Shown: positions 25,291-35,129, counted from the stretch's first letter. The stretch is 64,000 nt of DNA from Paraburkholderia sp. BL10I2N1 (GCF_004361815.1 NZ_SNWA01000001.1:434001-498000); one strand, 5' to 3'. Notes: a model not told the origin generated them from the sequence alone. Program-made: numbers and translations.

Positions 25291-28200
25291 ATGGCGAAGC
25301 GGTTTTTAAAGAAATTCGGCTTGACAAACGTTTTTTGGAACCTGCACATCTTTTGGCGTTGGAGATTTTTCCTCAGTCGCTCGCGGGGCCACGCCGGTTC
25401 CGTGTTGTTGAGATATAAGCTCCGGGCAAAAGTGTTTGTGTATGCGGTCGTCGGTGGGCGTTCTGGTTTCAATTTATGCCCCTTGTTTAATTCCGAGTGG
25501 TATCTCTTGTCGAACCCCGATGTTGCCGATGGGGGTATCGAACCACTGGCGCATTTCCTTGCGTTTGGGGCAGGCGAAGGGCGGGATCCACATCCGCTGT
25601 TCGACAGCACCTGGTATCTGGAGAGGAATCCGGATGTGGCCGCAGCTGGGGTCAACCCGCTGGAGCACTACGTCATGCACGGGGCAGGCGAAGGGCGCGA
25701 CCCCCATCCGCTGTTCGACAGCACCTGGTATCGGGAGCGGAATCCGGATGTGGTCGCAGCGGGGGTCAACCCGCTGGAGCACTACGTCATGCACGGGGCA
25801 GGCGAAGGGCGCGACCCCCATCCGCTGTTCGACAGCGCCTGGTATCGGGAGCGGAATCCGGATGTAGTCGCAGCGGGGGTCAACCCGCTGGAGCACTACG
25901 TAACGCACGGAGCAGGCGAAGGGCGGGCTCCGCATCCGCTGTTCGACAGCGCCTGGTATTTGGAGCAGAACCCGGATGTTGCCGCGGCTGGGGTCAATCC
26001 ACTAGTCCACTACCTGCAAATAGGCGCATCCGAAAGACGCAATCCGAGCCATGACTTCGACACAAACTGGTACCTAGCACAAAATCCAGACGTGGCGGCA
26101 ACGGGGATCAATCCGCTGGTGCATTACGTTCTCCATGGGATGTCCGAAGGGCGGCGTTCGGGGCCGAAAGCGCGCTTGCACGACTCGCTGGCGGGGGCAA
26201 TTGCGCGATACGAAGAGCACGGTGCGGTGGCTGCAGAGACTATCCTGCGTTTGCGTCGTGATGGCCTCGGTAGCGTTCTCAACTTTCTCTTGCCGAACCA
26301 GCCGCTGAACGCGTTCGTCGACCCGCGTCGCAGTTCGACACCAACGTTGCACATCTTGCTACCCTCGCTCCAGGCACGTCATGCCACTGGCGGCCCAAAC
26401 ACCGCCTACATTTTGGGCTTGCAACTTGCACATGAGGGCATCCCCGTTGGATTCATTTCGACGGATGCACCGCTCGACGATGATCTGAATGTGATCAAGA
26501 GTCATGTCCGCGGACTGACCGGTCTTTGTCCGGACGACCTGGACATTGAGTTTCGCGATGGAAGCGATCGTACACAATCCTTGGCTATTGGTTTCAACGA
26601 CGTTCTGATGGCGACGGCGTGGTGGACCGCGCAGGCTGCACAGCCGGTAACAAGCATGCTTCGCCGCAAGCGCATCTACTATCTCGTTCAAGACTACGAG
26701 ACGCTTTTTTATGGCGCCAGCGAGAATTTTGCAGATGCCGAAGCCACTTACGATTTCGATCATCTGCCGGTCATTAATACCAGTTTTCTGCGCGATCATC
26801 TTGTTAGTCGATCTATTGGTCGCTATGCCAATTCAGATTTCGCCAGCCGGGCTATTGTGTTCGAGCCGGCGATCGATCAGTCGCGTTTTCATCCTCAGGA
26901 TCGTGTCGCAGGCGCGCCTCGCCGCGTTCTCTTTTATGCACGGCCAACCGTCGCAAAGCGCAACCTTTTCGGACTCGGCGTTGCCGTCCTCCGTGCGGCC
27001 GTTGAGAAGGGTCTTTTTGGTAACGACGGCTGGGAATTTGTCGGGATGGGGGAGCAGTTCGAACCAATACCTCTTGGGCGAGGATACACATTGGCGCCCG
27101 CGCCCTGGCTAGGTTTCGACGCGTACGCCGAGCAGGTACGGAGCGCGGACATTATGCTGTCTTTGATGTTATCGCCCCACCCGAGCTATCCGCCACTCGA
27201 AATGGCAGCCTGTGGTGGAGTGGCCGTTACCACCGTGTTTGGAAGCAAGACGGCGACCCGTCTTGCCGAACTCTCGTCCAACGTGATTGGCGCAGATCCG
27301 AAAATTGGCGACATGCTCACGGCCCTCGCTCGTGCAAGGGCTATGAGTGACGATCGCGGCCGTCGACAGTCGGTGTCCCCCTTGCGGTTGCCTGGGACCT
27401 GGCGTGAAAGTCTATCGCCGGCTGTGGAAAGGCTGGTTATGGAATTGCGCCGTGACGGGATATCGCGACGTACTGCGCTGCCGCAGCTGGCGAGCGCCGT
27501 ATCTGTCGTCCGCGCAGATCAGGAAATCGAGCACAGCCCTGTGTACTATCAGCGGCGCACGCGCGTACGTCACAAGCAATATGTCGAAGGAGAGACCAAA
27601 GGTCTGATCAGTCTGATTACGACCGTCTACGACACTGATCCTTCGTTCCTCACCGATGTTGCCCATACCGTTTTTGGTCAAGACACGACGCTCGATTTTG
27701 AATGGGTGGTTCTGGACAACGGATCGACGCGACACGACACACTCGAAGTTCTGGCCGAAATCGCTCGCGATCCTCGCGTGCGTCTTTCGCGTGTCAACAA
27801 AAACCTCGGCATTATTGGCGGAATGCGTTGGTGTCTGGAGTGCGCGCGCGGACGTTACATCGTTCCCGTCGACAGCGACGACCTCCTATTCCCGGATTGT
27901 ATTCGCACGGTGTCCAGTTTTCTCGAGAAAGCCGGTTTTCCTGTGATCGCGTACACGGATGAGGATAAGACTGATGGGCTCAATCATCGAGATTCCTACT
28001 CAAAGCCGGACTGGGATCCCGTGCTGTTCATCCATTCGTGTTACATCGCCCATTTGACGGTCATCGATCGGCAGGCAGCACTCGCGCTGGACTGCTACTT
28101 GGATCCTGCTGTCGAGGGATGTCACGATTGGGATACGTTCATCCGGTTTCTCAACGCCGGCTATCGGCCCGTCCATATTCCGGAGGTCCTCTATTCGTGG

Positions 28201-30648
28201 CGTATGCATGACGCCTCGACATCAGGCAACTATCGAGCGAAGCCGTATATCTATGCGTCTCACAAGGTCGCGCTTGAACGCTTTCTGGCCGGGCGCGGTA
28301 AGCTTGACAGGTATGAGATCGTACCCTCACCGCTTTTCGATGGCACGCCTGACTACATGTTCAAGCTGAGAGGCAGTTCCATTGGCGGTCCGCGCAATAT
28401 TGCGTCAAACAACGATGGTAACAGCGCTATAGAGATCAACCGGTCCTCGATCGAGACCATAACGCTGAGCCAAACCGTATCACGCGACTACCTGAAACAC
28501 GCCCTGACCCAGCTTGATTCCAATGTGCGTTACGTGCATCTCCGGGACCAGTCCTGCCGCTTCGCGGATGGTTTTGTGGACGAGGCTCTGACGCATTTCG
28601 ACCTGTTTCCGGATACCGTTCTCGCCGGCGGTCGAATTCATGATGGCGGCATTCTTCGCGAAAGTGGCTATGTCTTTGGTTACGGTGGAGCGATTGGTTG
28701 TCCCGATGCCGGTCAGCCGATGACTAACCCGGGGTATTTTGCGCAGACGTGGAAGCCGCGTTCGGTGGCTGCCGTGTCAGCGCGTCATTGTATTGTGGCC
28801 AAAGAGTTCTTGATTGAAAGTACGGCGCAATTGCCCCGCGAACTCGGCGTAGCGATGCTCGGTCCCTGGCTCGGCGCTCTTGCGCGTATTAAGGGGCAGC
28901 GCGTGATTTATACACCCCTGATCACGGCACGACTGAGGGAGGGTGACGACGTAGCGGCGTCGCGTGAAGATCTGGCTGCGTATACCGCGACGTTTGGCAG
29001 TCTGATGCGAGATCCGGTGGGCTATGCTCGTCATTTGGACCGCTCGGGGCAGCGTCCCTATCAGCCTGAGGAGACCGATGCGCCGCTGATTCGGTTACCG
29101 TACGAGAAATATCTCGGTCGGCGTATCGAACAGCGCTTCACGAAACTGACCGCACGATTGACGGGAGGCGGCCCGACGATCTCGGTGCTGACGACTGTAT
29201 ATGAACGCACCGATACGCAACTGTTTTGTTTGACCGCGGAGGCGATGCGATCACAACTGCATCCGGCATCAGAATGGATTGTCCTTGCGCACGGGCCTAT
29301 TTCCAGCGATCTCGACGACGTGCTTACCGCCTATGAGGCGGAGGGTTTGCTCCGCATATTGCGGCACGATGTCAATCTCGGCATTCACGGCGGCTTACAC
29401 TATTGCCTTGAGCAGGCGACGGGTGATTTCGCGCTATCGCTTGATGCCGATGATCTGCTGACACCCGACGCTCTGGCCGTGCTTGCGATGTCTGCGAAAG
29501 ACAATCCGGATAGGCAAATCTTCTACTCGGATGAGGATCTGCTGATCGAAGGGACCTACCGTCACCCATTTTATCGACCGGACTACGACCCGGTGCTGCT
29601 CGCTGCCCATTCGTATGTATGGCACACGATACTTTTCCGGCGCCAGTTGGGTCTTGCGTTGGGCGCATTCACATCGGGCGAAGCTGAATTCGCGCAAGAT
29701 TGGGACCTTCTCGTCCGTTTCACGAGGGCTGGCCACCAGCCCCTGCACGTTCCCGAGGTTCTTTATCATTGGCGACAACATGCACGCTCGCTGTCAAACA
29801 GCGGCAGTGCATTTTCTGGAAGCTCGATGTCTGTCCGGGCAGTGCTTCGTGACATCGGGCGGCAGCATCGTGCAGACCTCTATGAGATCGCTCCATATCC
29901 GTTCGATCTCGGCATTCCGGACTACTATCTTAGGCGTTTGCGAAAGGAGCCTCCTGCGATCGTTTTCGTATCGATGGGGCTGGACGCCGGCGGGCCCTCG
30001 GATTTCCCATTCAGCGGCCGCATCGCTGTGCCCGCGTTAAGGGGAAGGCAGGGAATTTCAGCATTGCTTGACGTTCTGGAACATTCCGAAAGTGAATTTG
30101 CGATGCTGGTTGGCCCGGCAACGCTGGCGATTGAAACTCAGTCGATCTGGGACGCGATAAAGCATTTTGAACTTGTGCCGGACGTCGTCGCGGTTGGGGG
30201 GCCGCTCGTCGACTCGTCGGGAATGATTTTGCGCGGCGCCTTGTTTCTTTACGACAACGCGACGCTGATCGACGCGACCGCGGGTCGTGCGATGAGCGAT
30301 CCATGCGCGGGTTCGTTGGGGCTGAAGCCACATTGCGTGAACGGCTTATCGCCCGATCTTCTGATTGCACGTCGCGATTTTCTGGTCGCCGCTTTGAAAG
30401 CCGCTCCAGAGGGGTTGGCGATGAGGAGCCTCGGAGCATGGCTGGGTGCCTTCGCTGCGCGAGTTGATCGACCCATGGTCTACGAGCCGCTTTTGCGAGG
30501 CTTCGTGAAGAACGAGATTGATTTGGTCGGGGATGGGGTGAGCGGCTTGCAGACAAGCTGGACCCACCTCATTACCCCTCTCGTATCCGGTAACGTGCCG
30601 ACTCGAGGTCTCGCGGGGTTTATTCGTCACGCCGACCTTCACGAATAG
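25291..30648 (+). CDS. Giant multidomain glycosyltransferase with N-terminal 38-residue repeats, one GT4-like and two GT2-like domains
   Basis: 1785 residues. Order: a basic, hydrophobic N-terminus (1-60); six tandem 38-residue repeats (about 63-290) with consensus PLFDSxWYLxxNPDV, then GVNPLxHYxxxGAxEGR; a GT4-like domain (about 352-690, with GGPNTAYILGLQLA and PSYPPLEMAACGG, like WsaF-type rhamnosyltransferases); GT2 domain one (about 771-985, DSDD at 861-864, late HDWDTFIRF); a linker of about 300 residues; GT2 domain two (about 1293-1520, DADD near 1386, QDWDLLVRF); and a C-terminal domain. No signal peptide is seen. Several transferases in one chain suggest processive or multi-linkage polymer synthesis at the inner membrane. 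The start ATG at 25291 follows a GGGCGG. Substrates cannot be read from sequence. Confidence 0.85.
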   Translation: MAKRFLKKFGLTNVFWNLHIFWRWRFFLSRSRGHAGSVLLRYKLRAKVFVYAVVGGRSGFNLCPLFNSEWYLLSNPDVADGGIEPLAHFLAFGAGEGRDPHPLFDSTWYLERNPDVAAAGVNPLEHYVMHGAGEGRDPHPLFDSTWYRERNPDVVAAGVNPLEHYVMHGAGEGRDPHPLFDSAWYRERNPDVVAAGVNPLEHYVTHGAGEGRAPHPLFDSAWYLEQNPDVAAAGVNPLVHYLQIGASERRNPSHDFDTNWYLAQNPDVAATGINPLVHYVLHGMSEGRRSGPKARLHDSLAGAIARYEEHGAVAAETILRLRRDGLGSVLNFLLPNQPLNAFVDPRRSSTPTLHILLPSLQARHATGGPNTAYILGLQLAHEGIPVGFISTDAPLDDDLNVIKSHVRGLTGLCPDDLDIEFRDGSDRTQSLAIGFNDVLMATAWWTAQAAQPVTSMLRRKRIYYLVQDYETLFYGASENFADAEATYDFDHLPVINTSFLRDHLVSRSIGRYANSDFASRAIVFEPAIDQSRFHPQDRVAGAPRRVLFYARPTVAKRNLFGLGVAVLRAAVEKGLFGNDGWEFVGMGEQFEPIPLGRGYTLAPAPWLGFDAYAEQVRSADIMLSLMLSPHPSYPPLEMAACGGVAVTTVFGSKTATRLAELSSNVIGADPKIGDMLTALARARAMSDDRGRRQSVSPLRLPGTWRESLSPAVERLVMELRRDGISRRTALPQLASAVSVVRADQEIEHSPVYYQRRTRVRHKQYVEGETKGLISLITTVYDTDPSFLTDVAHTVFGQDTTLDFEWVVLDNGSTRHDTLEVLAEIARDPRVRLSRVNKNLGIIGGMRWCLECARGRYIVPVDSDDLLFPDCIRTVSSFLEKAGFPVIAYTDEDKTDGLNHRDSYSKPDWDPVLFIHSCYIAHLTVIDRQAALALDCYLDPAVEGCHDWDTFIRFLNAGYRPVHIPEVLYSWRMHDASTSGNYRAKPYIYASHKVALERFLAGRGKLDRYEIVPSPLFDGTPDYMFKLRGSSIGGPRNIASNNDGNSAIEINRSSIETITLSQTVSRDYLKHALTQLDSNVRYVHLRDQSCRFADGFVDEALTHFDLFPDTVLAGGRIHDGGILRESGYVFGYGGAIGCPDAGQPMTNPGYFAQTWKPRSVAAVSARHCIVAKEFLIESTAQLPRELGVAMLGPWLGALARIKGQRVIYTPLITARLREGDDVAASREDLAAYTATFGSLMRDPVGYARHLDRSGQRPYQPEETDAPLIRLPYEKYLGRRIEQRFTKLTARLTGGGPTISVLTTVYERTDTQLFCLTAEAMRSQLHPASEWIVLAHGPISSDLDDVLTAYEAEGLLRILRHDVNLGIHGGLHYCLEQATGDFALSLDADDLLTPDALAVLAMSAKDNPDRQIFYSDEDLLIEGTYRHPFYRPDYDPVLLAAHSYVWHTILFRRQLGLALGAFTSGEAEFAQDWDLLVRFTRAGHQPLHVPEVLYHWRQHARSLSNSGSAFSGSSMSVRAVLRDIGRQHRADLYEIAPYPFDLGIPDYYLRRLRKEPPAIVFVSMGLDAGGPSDFPFSGRIAVPALRGRQGISALLDVLEHSESEFAMLVGPATLAIETQSIWDAIKHFELVPDVVAVGGPLVDSSGMILRGALFLYDNATLIDATAGRAMSDPCAGSLGLKPHCVNGLSPDLLIARRDFLVAALKAAPEGLAMRSLGAWLGAFAARVDRPMVYEPLLRGFVKNEIDLVGDGVSGLQTSWTHLITPLVSGNVPTRGLAGFIRHADLHE
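25477..26160 (+). repeat. Six tandem 114-base in-frame repeats inside the giant glycosyltransferase gene
   Basis: The repeat-defining Phe codons lie at 25486, 25600, 25714, 25828, 25942 and 26056, exactly 114 bases apart. The middle copies are almost identical at DNA level (blocks such as GAGCACTACGT and GGGGCAGGCGAAGGGCG recur unchanged). The first and last copies have diverged. This is the pattern of recent unequal recombination. Confidence 0.95.
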
Positions 30649-30675
30649 CACTTGGGCTGTCGATCAGTTCCCTAG

Positions 30676-32076
30676 TACGACTGTGTTAACAAATTATTCG
30701 GTTTTCCGGCCGCAGCACGGGCACAGCTCAAGGCGCGCAAGTAGCGCGGCCGCAAGCTCCAATCGCAAAGTCGTAATGGAATCTGGCACGTGTCGCTGCT
30801 TACGCAGGGGCGCCCCGGGGCCGGAAGCCTTCGGGTAAGGAAGACACTTCGCGGGGTAACCGATGGGCTGGAGTTTTTTTTTGAACCACCAGGCGTTCAG
30901 TGACAAGAAAGCCATAAGCCGCTATGCACAGCGTCGCGTGGTGATGAAAGCCGCGCCAGCTGCGTCCCTCGAAATGCCCCAGGCCGAGCTCCTGCTTGAG
31001 CTCCTGATAATCGCGCTCAATACGCCAGCGCAGTTTTGCCAGTCTCACGAGTTCCTTGATCGGCGTGTCAGCCGGCAACGTGCTGAGGAAGTATTTGGTC
31101 GGCTCGAGCTCTTCCTTGGGCCACTCGACGAGCAACCATTGCTCTTCGCAGGCCTCGCCTGTCCGCGCTGCGCGGGAAGCACAGCGCACCCGTATGGCCG
31201 CAAAGCGCGACGACAAGGCGGCGTTGGTGCCTTCTCGCCATGTGACGGTGCGAAAGCGCCGCGATGGCAACTGCATGGCCAGCGCCTTTGCCTGCAGCGG
31301 CGCCTGAGCTTGCGTCTGCAGGCTGACCGCGCCCGTCACCCCGACCACATAGGTGAAGCCCATCTGCGTGAGCTGCTCGCGGAACTCGGTGTTCACACCA
31401 TAACCGGCATCGGCGATTACCAGTTCGGGCAACGATTCCACCGCTGCGAGGTTCTCAAGCAATTGCAGCGCCAGCATCGGCTTGGTGACGAACTCAAGCG
31501 CCTCGGGCACTTTCGCCGCTTTGCATCGGTCCGCGTCATCCGCCCAGCTTTGCGGCAAGTACAGCTGATAGCGGACCGGCAGGCTGAAGTTCTCGTTGGC
31601 GAGCGAGACGCTGACGGCCACCTGGCAGTTGTCCTGCTTGCCCAGCTGGCCGCAGTATTGCCGGGCGACCCCGACCGAGTGCTTGCCCTTCTTCGGATGG
31701 CCGGTGTCGTCAATGAGCAGCGCCTCAGGCGAACCCGCGCGCCGGCGAACTCGCTCAAGTACGTAACCGCGCACCGAATCCAGTACCGCCTGATCCGACC
31801 ATGGTGCATCGGCCACGAAGTGATGCAGACTCTGGTGTTGCGAACACACCCGGTCCGGCGACAGATGCGCCGCCATGGGCTCGACGCTCTTGCGCTTGAC
31901 CGGCAGCATCAACCCCGTGCAGTAGCCACGAAACGGCTCGACACGATCAGCGTGTCCAAGCGACTGGGCCATCAGAGACACGTATTCTTCGAACCGCTTC
32001 GTAGAGAGTTCCATCGCACTCCTCATAAAGTACTTGAAGACACGCGAATAATATCGTATTTTTTAACACAGTCGTA
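30676..32076 (-). mobile_element. IS701-family insertion sequence with CTAG target duplication
   Basis: Terminal inverted repeats TACGACTGTGTTAA on both ends, flanked by direct CTAG duplications at 30672-30675 and 32077-32080. A four-base YTAR-type duplication is usual for IS701. Length is 1401 bases. It sits in the gap after the giant glycosyltransferase. Confidence 0.92.
30800..32014 (-). CDS. IS701-family transposase
   Basis: 404 residues. DDE domain: LLIDDTGHPKKGK (first Asp), LVIADAGYGVN (second Asp) and WRIERDYQELKQELGL (Glu region). I start at ATG 32012-32014, with AGGAGT upstream, rather than 12 bases earlier. It is full length and probably functional. Confidence 0.9.
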   Translation of the reverse strand: MELSTKRFEEYVSLMAQSLGHADRVEPFRGYCTGLMLPVKRKSVEPMAAHLSPDRVCSQHQSLHHFVADAPWSDQAVLDSVRGYVLERVRRRAGSPEALLIDDTGHPKKGKHSVGVARQYCGQLGKQDNCQVAVSVSLANENFSLPVRYQLYLPQSWADDADRCKAAKVPEALEFVTKPMLALQLLENLAAVESLPELVIADAGYGVNTEFREQLTQMGFTYVVGVTGAVSLQTQAQAPLQAKALAMQLPSRRFRTVTWREGTNAALSSRFAAIRVRCASRAARTGEACEEQWLLVEWPKEELEPTKYFLSTLPADTPIKELVRLAKLRWRIERDYQELKQELGLGHFEGRSWRGFHHHATLCIAAYGFLVTERLVVQKKTPAHRLPREVSSLPEGFRPRGAPA

Positions 32077-32415
32077 CTAGCCGGTCGCCGGCCGACAGAG
32101 ATGGCGACCGGATTTCCACTGACGTGCAATAGCGCGTTGGTTGCCTTTCCACAAAGAGCGGCAGCGTCACGGCGTCCGACGCCTCGCTCGCGCCGGAGCG
32201 CCCGTAACGCTGTGGCGAGATCGCGATATCGTCGTATAGCGGCACAAGCGGTCCTCCGGAGTTCGACAGTTTCCCTGCCAAAAACGCTGTTTTGGGGAGC
32301 CACACGGCGTAACGGCGCGGGTTTCAGCCGGGTGCTGAAAAAAGCTTTGTGGTGGCACGTCAAAGCGCTTTTCCACCAATGTTGACGTCGGTAGTTGGTG
32401 TGGTAACGTGGAGGC

Positions 32416-32973
32416 ATGCACGTGAAGATCACCGCCTCCGGAAGCCGTCGCCACGTCCAGCTCGTCGAGTCCTATCGGGACGATGCTGGACGGGTGAAAA
32501 AGCGCACTGTGGCCACGTTGGGCCGGCTTGATCAGCTCGATGGCGGCCTTGATTCGGTGATCAACGGGCTGCTCAAGGCGACAGGCCGTGGTCTTCTGCC
32601 AGAGGCGCCAGCGGCGCCGGCAGTGAGCTTCGAGTCGGCACGTGCACTCGGCGATGTCTGGACGCTGACCGAACTTTGGAAATCGCTCGGCTTTAGCGAG
32701 TTGAGGCGTGTGTTCCGCCGCACGCGGCACACGATCGATGTGGAGACGCTGGTGCGGATCATGGTCTTCAACCGGCTGTGTGATCCGGATTCGAAGCTCG
32801 GTGTGCTGCGCTGGCTGGAGACCGTGGCCTTGCCGGAGGTCGATGTCAAGACGGTCACGCACCAGCACCTGCTGCGCAGCATGGACGCGCTGATTGATCA
32901 GCAGGAGGCGGTTGATCGGGTGGTCGCGGGCTTGCTGCGGCCGATGATCGACCAGGACCTGTCGGTGGTGTTC
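32416..32973 (+). pseudogene. IS1634-family transposase, truncated
   Basis: Begins with a plausible ATG and 186 residues of IS1634-type N-terminus (HVKITASGSRRHVQLVESYR, later MIDQDLSVVF). It then breaks into unrelated sequence at 32974, whereas full-length relatives have over 500 residues. The DDE domain is lost. The 330 bases before it (32081-32415) appear to be its upstream flank; I see no supported gene there. Confidence 0.75.
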
Positions 32974-33046
32974 CCCCCGCGTCAGAATACTTGTCGTGTT
33001 CTCTGATTCTTATAGACATGGTCCGGGGGCGGTAAAATCAGGGTGA

Positions 33047-33155
33047 ATGAAAGCCTACTCAGCAGAAAGAAAAGAAGCGCTGGTGCGTCGCATGATGCCG
33101 CCGGAGAACGTGCCGGTTTCGGTGCTGGCCAGGGAAACGGGGATCCCCGACTCGA
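33047..33155 (+). pseudogene. IS3-family orfA fragment
   Basis: Starts MKAYSAERKEALVRRMMPPE and continues to LARETGIPDS, the typical start of an IS3-type OrfA helix-turn-helix. It then joins the group II intron fragment on the opposite strand. Only about 35 residues survive. Confidence 0.6.
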
Positions 33156-33709
33156 TGTTCAACAAACCGGAGTATCCATGCATGATCCAGGCTCCCGAAG
33201 AAGTTCTTCAAATCCGCCTCCAGCACCCAGCTGACTTTGCCACCGGCAATCACTTCATTAAGGGTTGCCAATGCCTTGTGGGCACTCCGCTCCGGTCGTC
33301 CGCCAAATGAACACGGCAGAAAGTCCTGTTCATAGATGGCGGACAGAACCTCGGCGGCGCTTCGCTGGAGCGCCCGATCAGCGACAGTCGGCACACCCAA
33401 CGGGCGCATCTCCTGTTTGCCGGGCTTGGGGATATACACGCGCCGGATAGTGGGCGCCTGATATCCCCGGCGGTGGACAGATTGAAGCATCGGCTCAATC
33501 CAGCCATCAAAGCTCTCCTTCGCCTCCGCTACCGTCTGGCCATCCACCCCTGCGGCCGAGTGGCTCGGAATCTTCCACAGATTCGCCCACACCCGATCCT
33601 GCGTGATGTAATGGGCCAGCGAGGTAAATCGAAGGGCCGGTTCGCACCGAGCTTTCGCTGCTATTCGTTCGAGTCCCGTTTCCATGGCCGGTGATTCTTC
33701 TCTTTGCAT
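33145..33709 (-). pseudogene. Group II intron reverse transcriptase/maturase, N-terminal fragment
   Basis: About 190 residues of an LtrA-type protein: AAGVDGQTV, IRRVYIPKPGKQEMRPLGVP (RT-0/RT-1), ADRALQRSAAEVL, FGGRPERSAHKAL and WVLEADLKNFFGSLDH (RT-3, first Asp region). It ends at GDPR, where the IS3 fragment begins. The YADD catalytic domain and maturase are absent. The 200 bases upstream on the minus strand (33710-33914) look like intron RNA sequence without a gene. Confidence 0.75.
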
Positions 33710-33914
33710 AAAAGACCTTACGTCCTTTGTATGGAGTCCATGTTGCCCACGAACGATTCAACTTCTGCTGGCCGCTTCCCCATGTAGCCGGTTCTCCCGA
33801 CCTCGGAGTACTATCAGCCAGTCTGACTTCCGTCAGGCCATCAGGCCGTTCTGCCTTCTCGGCTCGTCTGGCCTTACAAGCAAACATCGCTTGAACCTGA
33901 CGGATCTCTAACGT

Positions 33915-34080
33915 GCTTTTCTACCGCACGTCCGAGAAGCTCGTGGTCGATGGTGTCAAAGAAGGACTTCAAATCAATGTCGACTACCCAGTCGTAGCGC
34001 CAACAGTTCCTTCTCGCTTGCGCCACGGCTTGCTTCGCCGATTTGTTGGGACGATACTCGCACCGCTCGTCAAGTCCTTG
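33915..34080 (-). pseudogene. Second group II intron reverse transcriptase fragment
   Basis: About 55 residues with YRPNKSAKQAVAQARRNCW and DWVVDIDLKSFFDTIDHELL, the RT-2/RT-3 region of another LtrA lineage. It differs in sequence from the fragment at 33145-33709. Both ends are lost. One intron remnant lies against the other, so the two probably came from nested or successive insertions. Confidence 0.7.
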
Positions 34081-34154
34081 ATTGGAGCGCAATGATGCCC
34101 ACGGCGATCGCACCGCGTTATACTTGCCATCTCCTATCGAAACCCAAGGTCCAT

Positions 34155-35129
34155 ATGTCGGCCATTCCCCTTCTACGGGCTTTGAAAGGCAAAATCGCGC
34201 CCAAACTGGTTCTCAATCGAGCCCCTCTTGATGAGAAGATCGCCTCTCTTACAATTGAAAGGGATGGTTTGCTGGTTCAGCGCGATGCCTTGTTGTCCGC
34301 GATAGAGGTGCGGGCTCAAGAAAATGGCGCAGCCAGCCCAGCGAATGCGCCGGCAATGACCCATGAATTCATGGGCTACCAAATCCCCATTGATCTCATG
34401 TTGCTGACAGGCGGCGGCCCGGAGAGCTTCGACATTATTTCAGCCAGCCATACGGCCAATCTTCAGCGTTGGATAGGGCTTGAGCCCGACCATACACTTC
34501 TGGAGGTTGGATGTGGAATTGGTCGGGATGCAATTCCGCTTACGCAGATCCTCCGAAACGGCCGATACATCGGCATCGACATCATCGGGAAATCAATCGA
34601 GTGGTGTCAAAAAAACATCGCCGCGCGCCACAGTAATTTCGAGTTCCATCACTTCAACGTCGAAGATCAGCTTCATAACAGTCAGGGCACGACAAAGACA
34701 GCGGACATCACGCTTCCAGCAGAGAATAATTCAATCGACCGGATCATCCTCTTTTCCGTCTTCACCCACATGTTTCAAGCGGACATCGAACACTATCTTG
34801 GTGAGTTCAGGCGCGTTCTAAAACCAGATGGCATGGTATATGCCACCACCTTCATCTTCAATGACGAAATTCTTCATTCCGCGCGCGCAACCAATCTCAC
34901 GCCGTTTGATCTCCGCTTTGAATATGAGGCAACACCAGGTTGCAGGATTAATGATCCTGTTCATCCGTTAGGGGCCGTCGCATATACCAAAGAGACATGG
35001 GATGTAATGTCCCGGAGGAGCGGACTCCGCTACGCCAAACCTTTCTTGAAGGGGGCTTGGTCGGGGTTCTATCCTGATCCGCAAGATGGGCAGGATGTCG
35101 TGATACTCACCCCCGACTCGCATCTATAG
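34155..35129 (+). CDS. Class I SAM-dependent methyltransferase with N-terminal helical module
   Basis: 324 residues. Residues 1-50 (LLRALKGKIAPKLVLNRAPL) match the N-terminus of the IS30-split methyltransferase at 16912, and are followed by a short probable coiled coil. The SAM core begins with LLEVGCGIGRDAIPL near residue 117, then YIGIDIIG and IDRIILFSVFTHM; GEFRRVLKPDGMVY completes a Methyltransf_11-like domain. Likely role: methylation of a surface sugar. The ATG at 34155 has AAGG upstream. It survives intact between intron debris and IS5. The gap to the IS5 element (35130-35258) holds nothing I recognise. Confidence 0.82.
   Translation: MSAIPLLRALKGKIAPKLVLNRAPLDEKIASLTIERDGLLVQRDALLSAIEVRAQENGAASPANAPAMTHEFMGYQIPIDLMLLTGGGPESFDIISASHTANLQRWIGLEPDHTLLEVGCGIGRDAIPLTQILRNGRYIGIDIIGKSIEWCQKNIAARHSNFEFHHFNVEDQLHNSQGTTKTADITLPAENNSIDRIILFSVFTHMFQADIEHYLGEFRRVLKPDGMVYATTFIFNDEILHSARATNLTPFDLRFEYEATPGCRINDPVHPLGAVAYTKETWDVMSRRSGLRYAKPFLKGAWSGFYPDPQDGQDVVILTPDSHL

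Noticed and set aside
25474..25935. Long open frames on both strands across the 114-base repeats
   Set aside because: They are shadows of the in-frame repeats of the large glycosyltransferase, with no ribosome binding site or family similarity.
25477..26160. Tandem repeats considered as a CRISPR array
   Set aside because: The repeats are contiguous, 114 bases long, lie in a coding frame and have no unique spacers; no cas genes are present.
30863..32080. 405-codon plus-strand open frame opposite the IS701 transposase
   Set aside because: Antisense to a full-length, motif-complete transposase; GC-rich codon bias creates the long frame.
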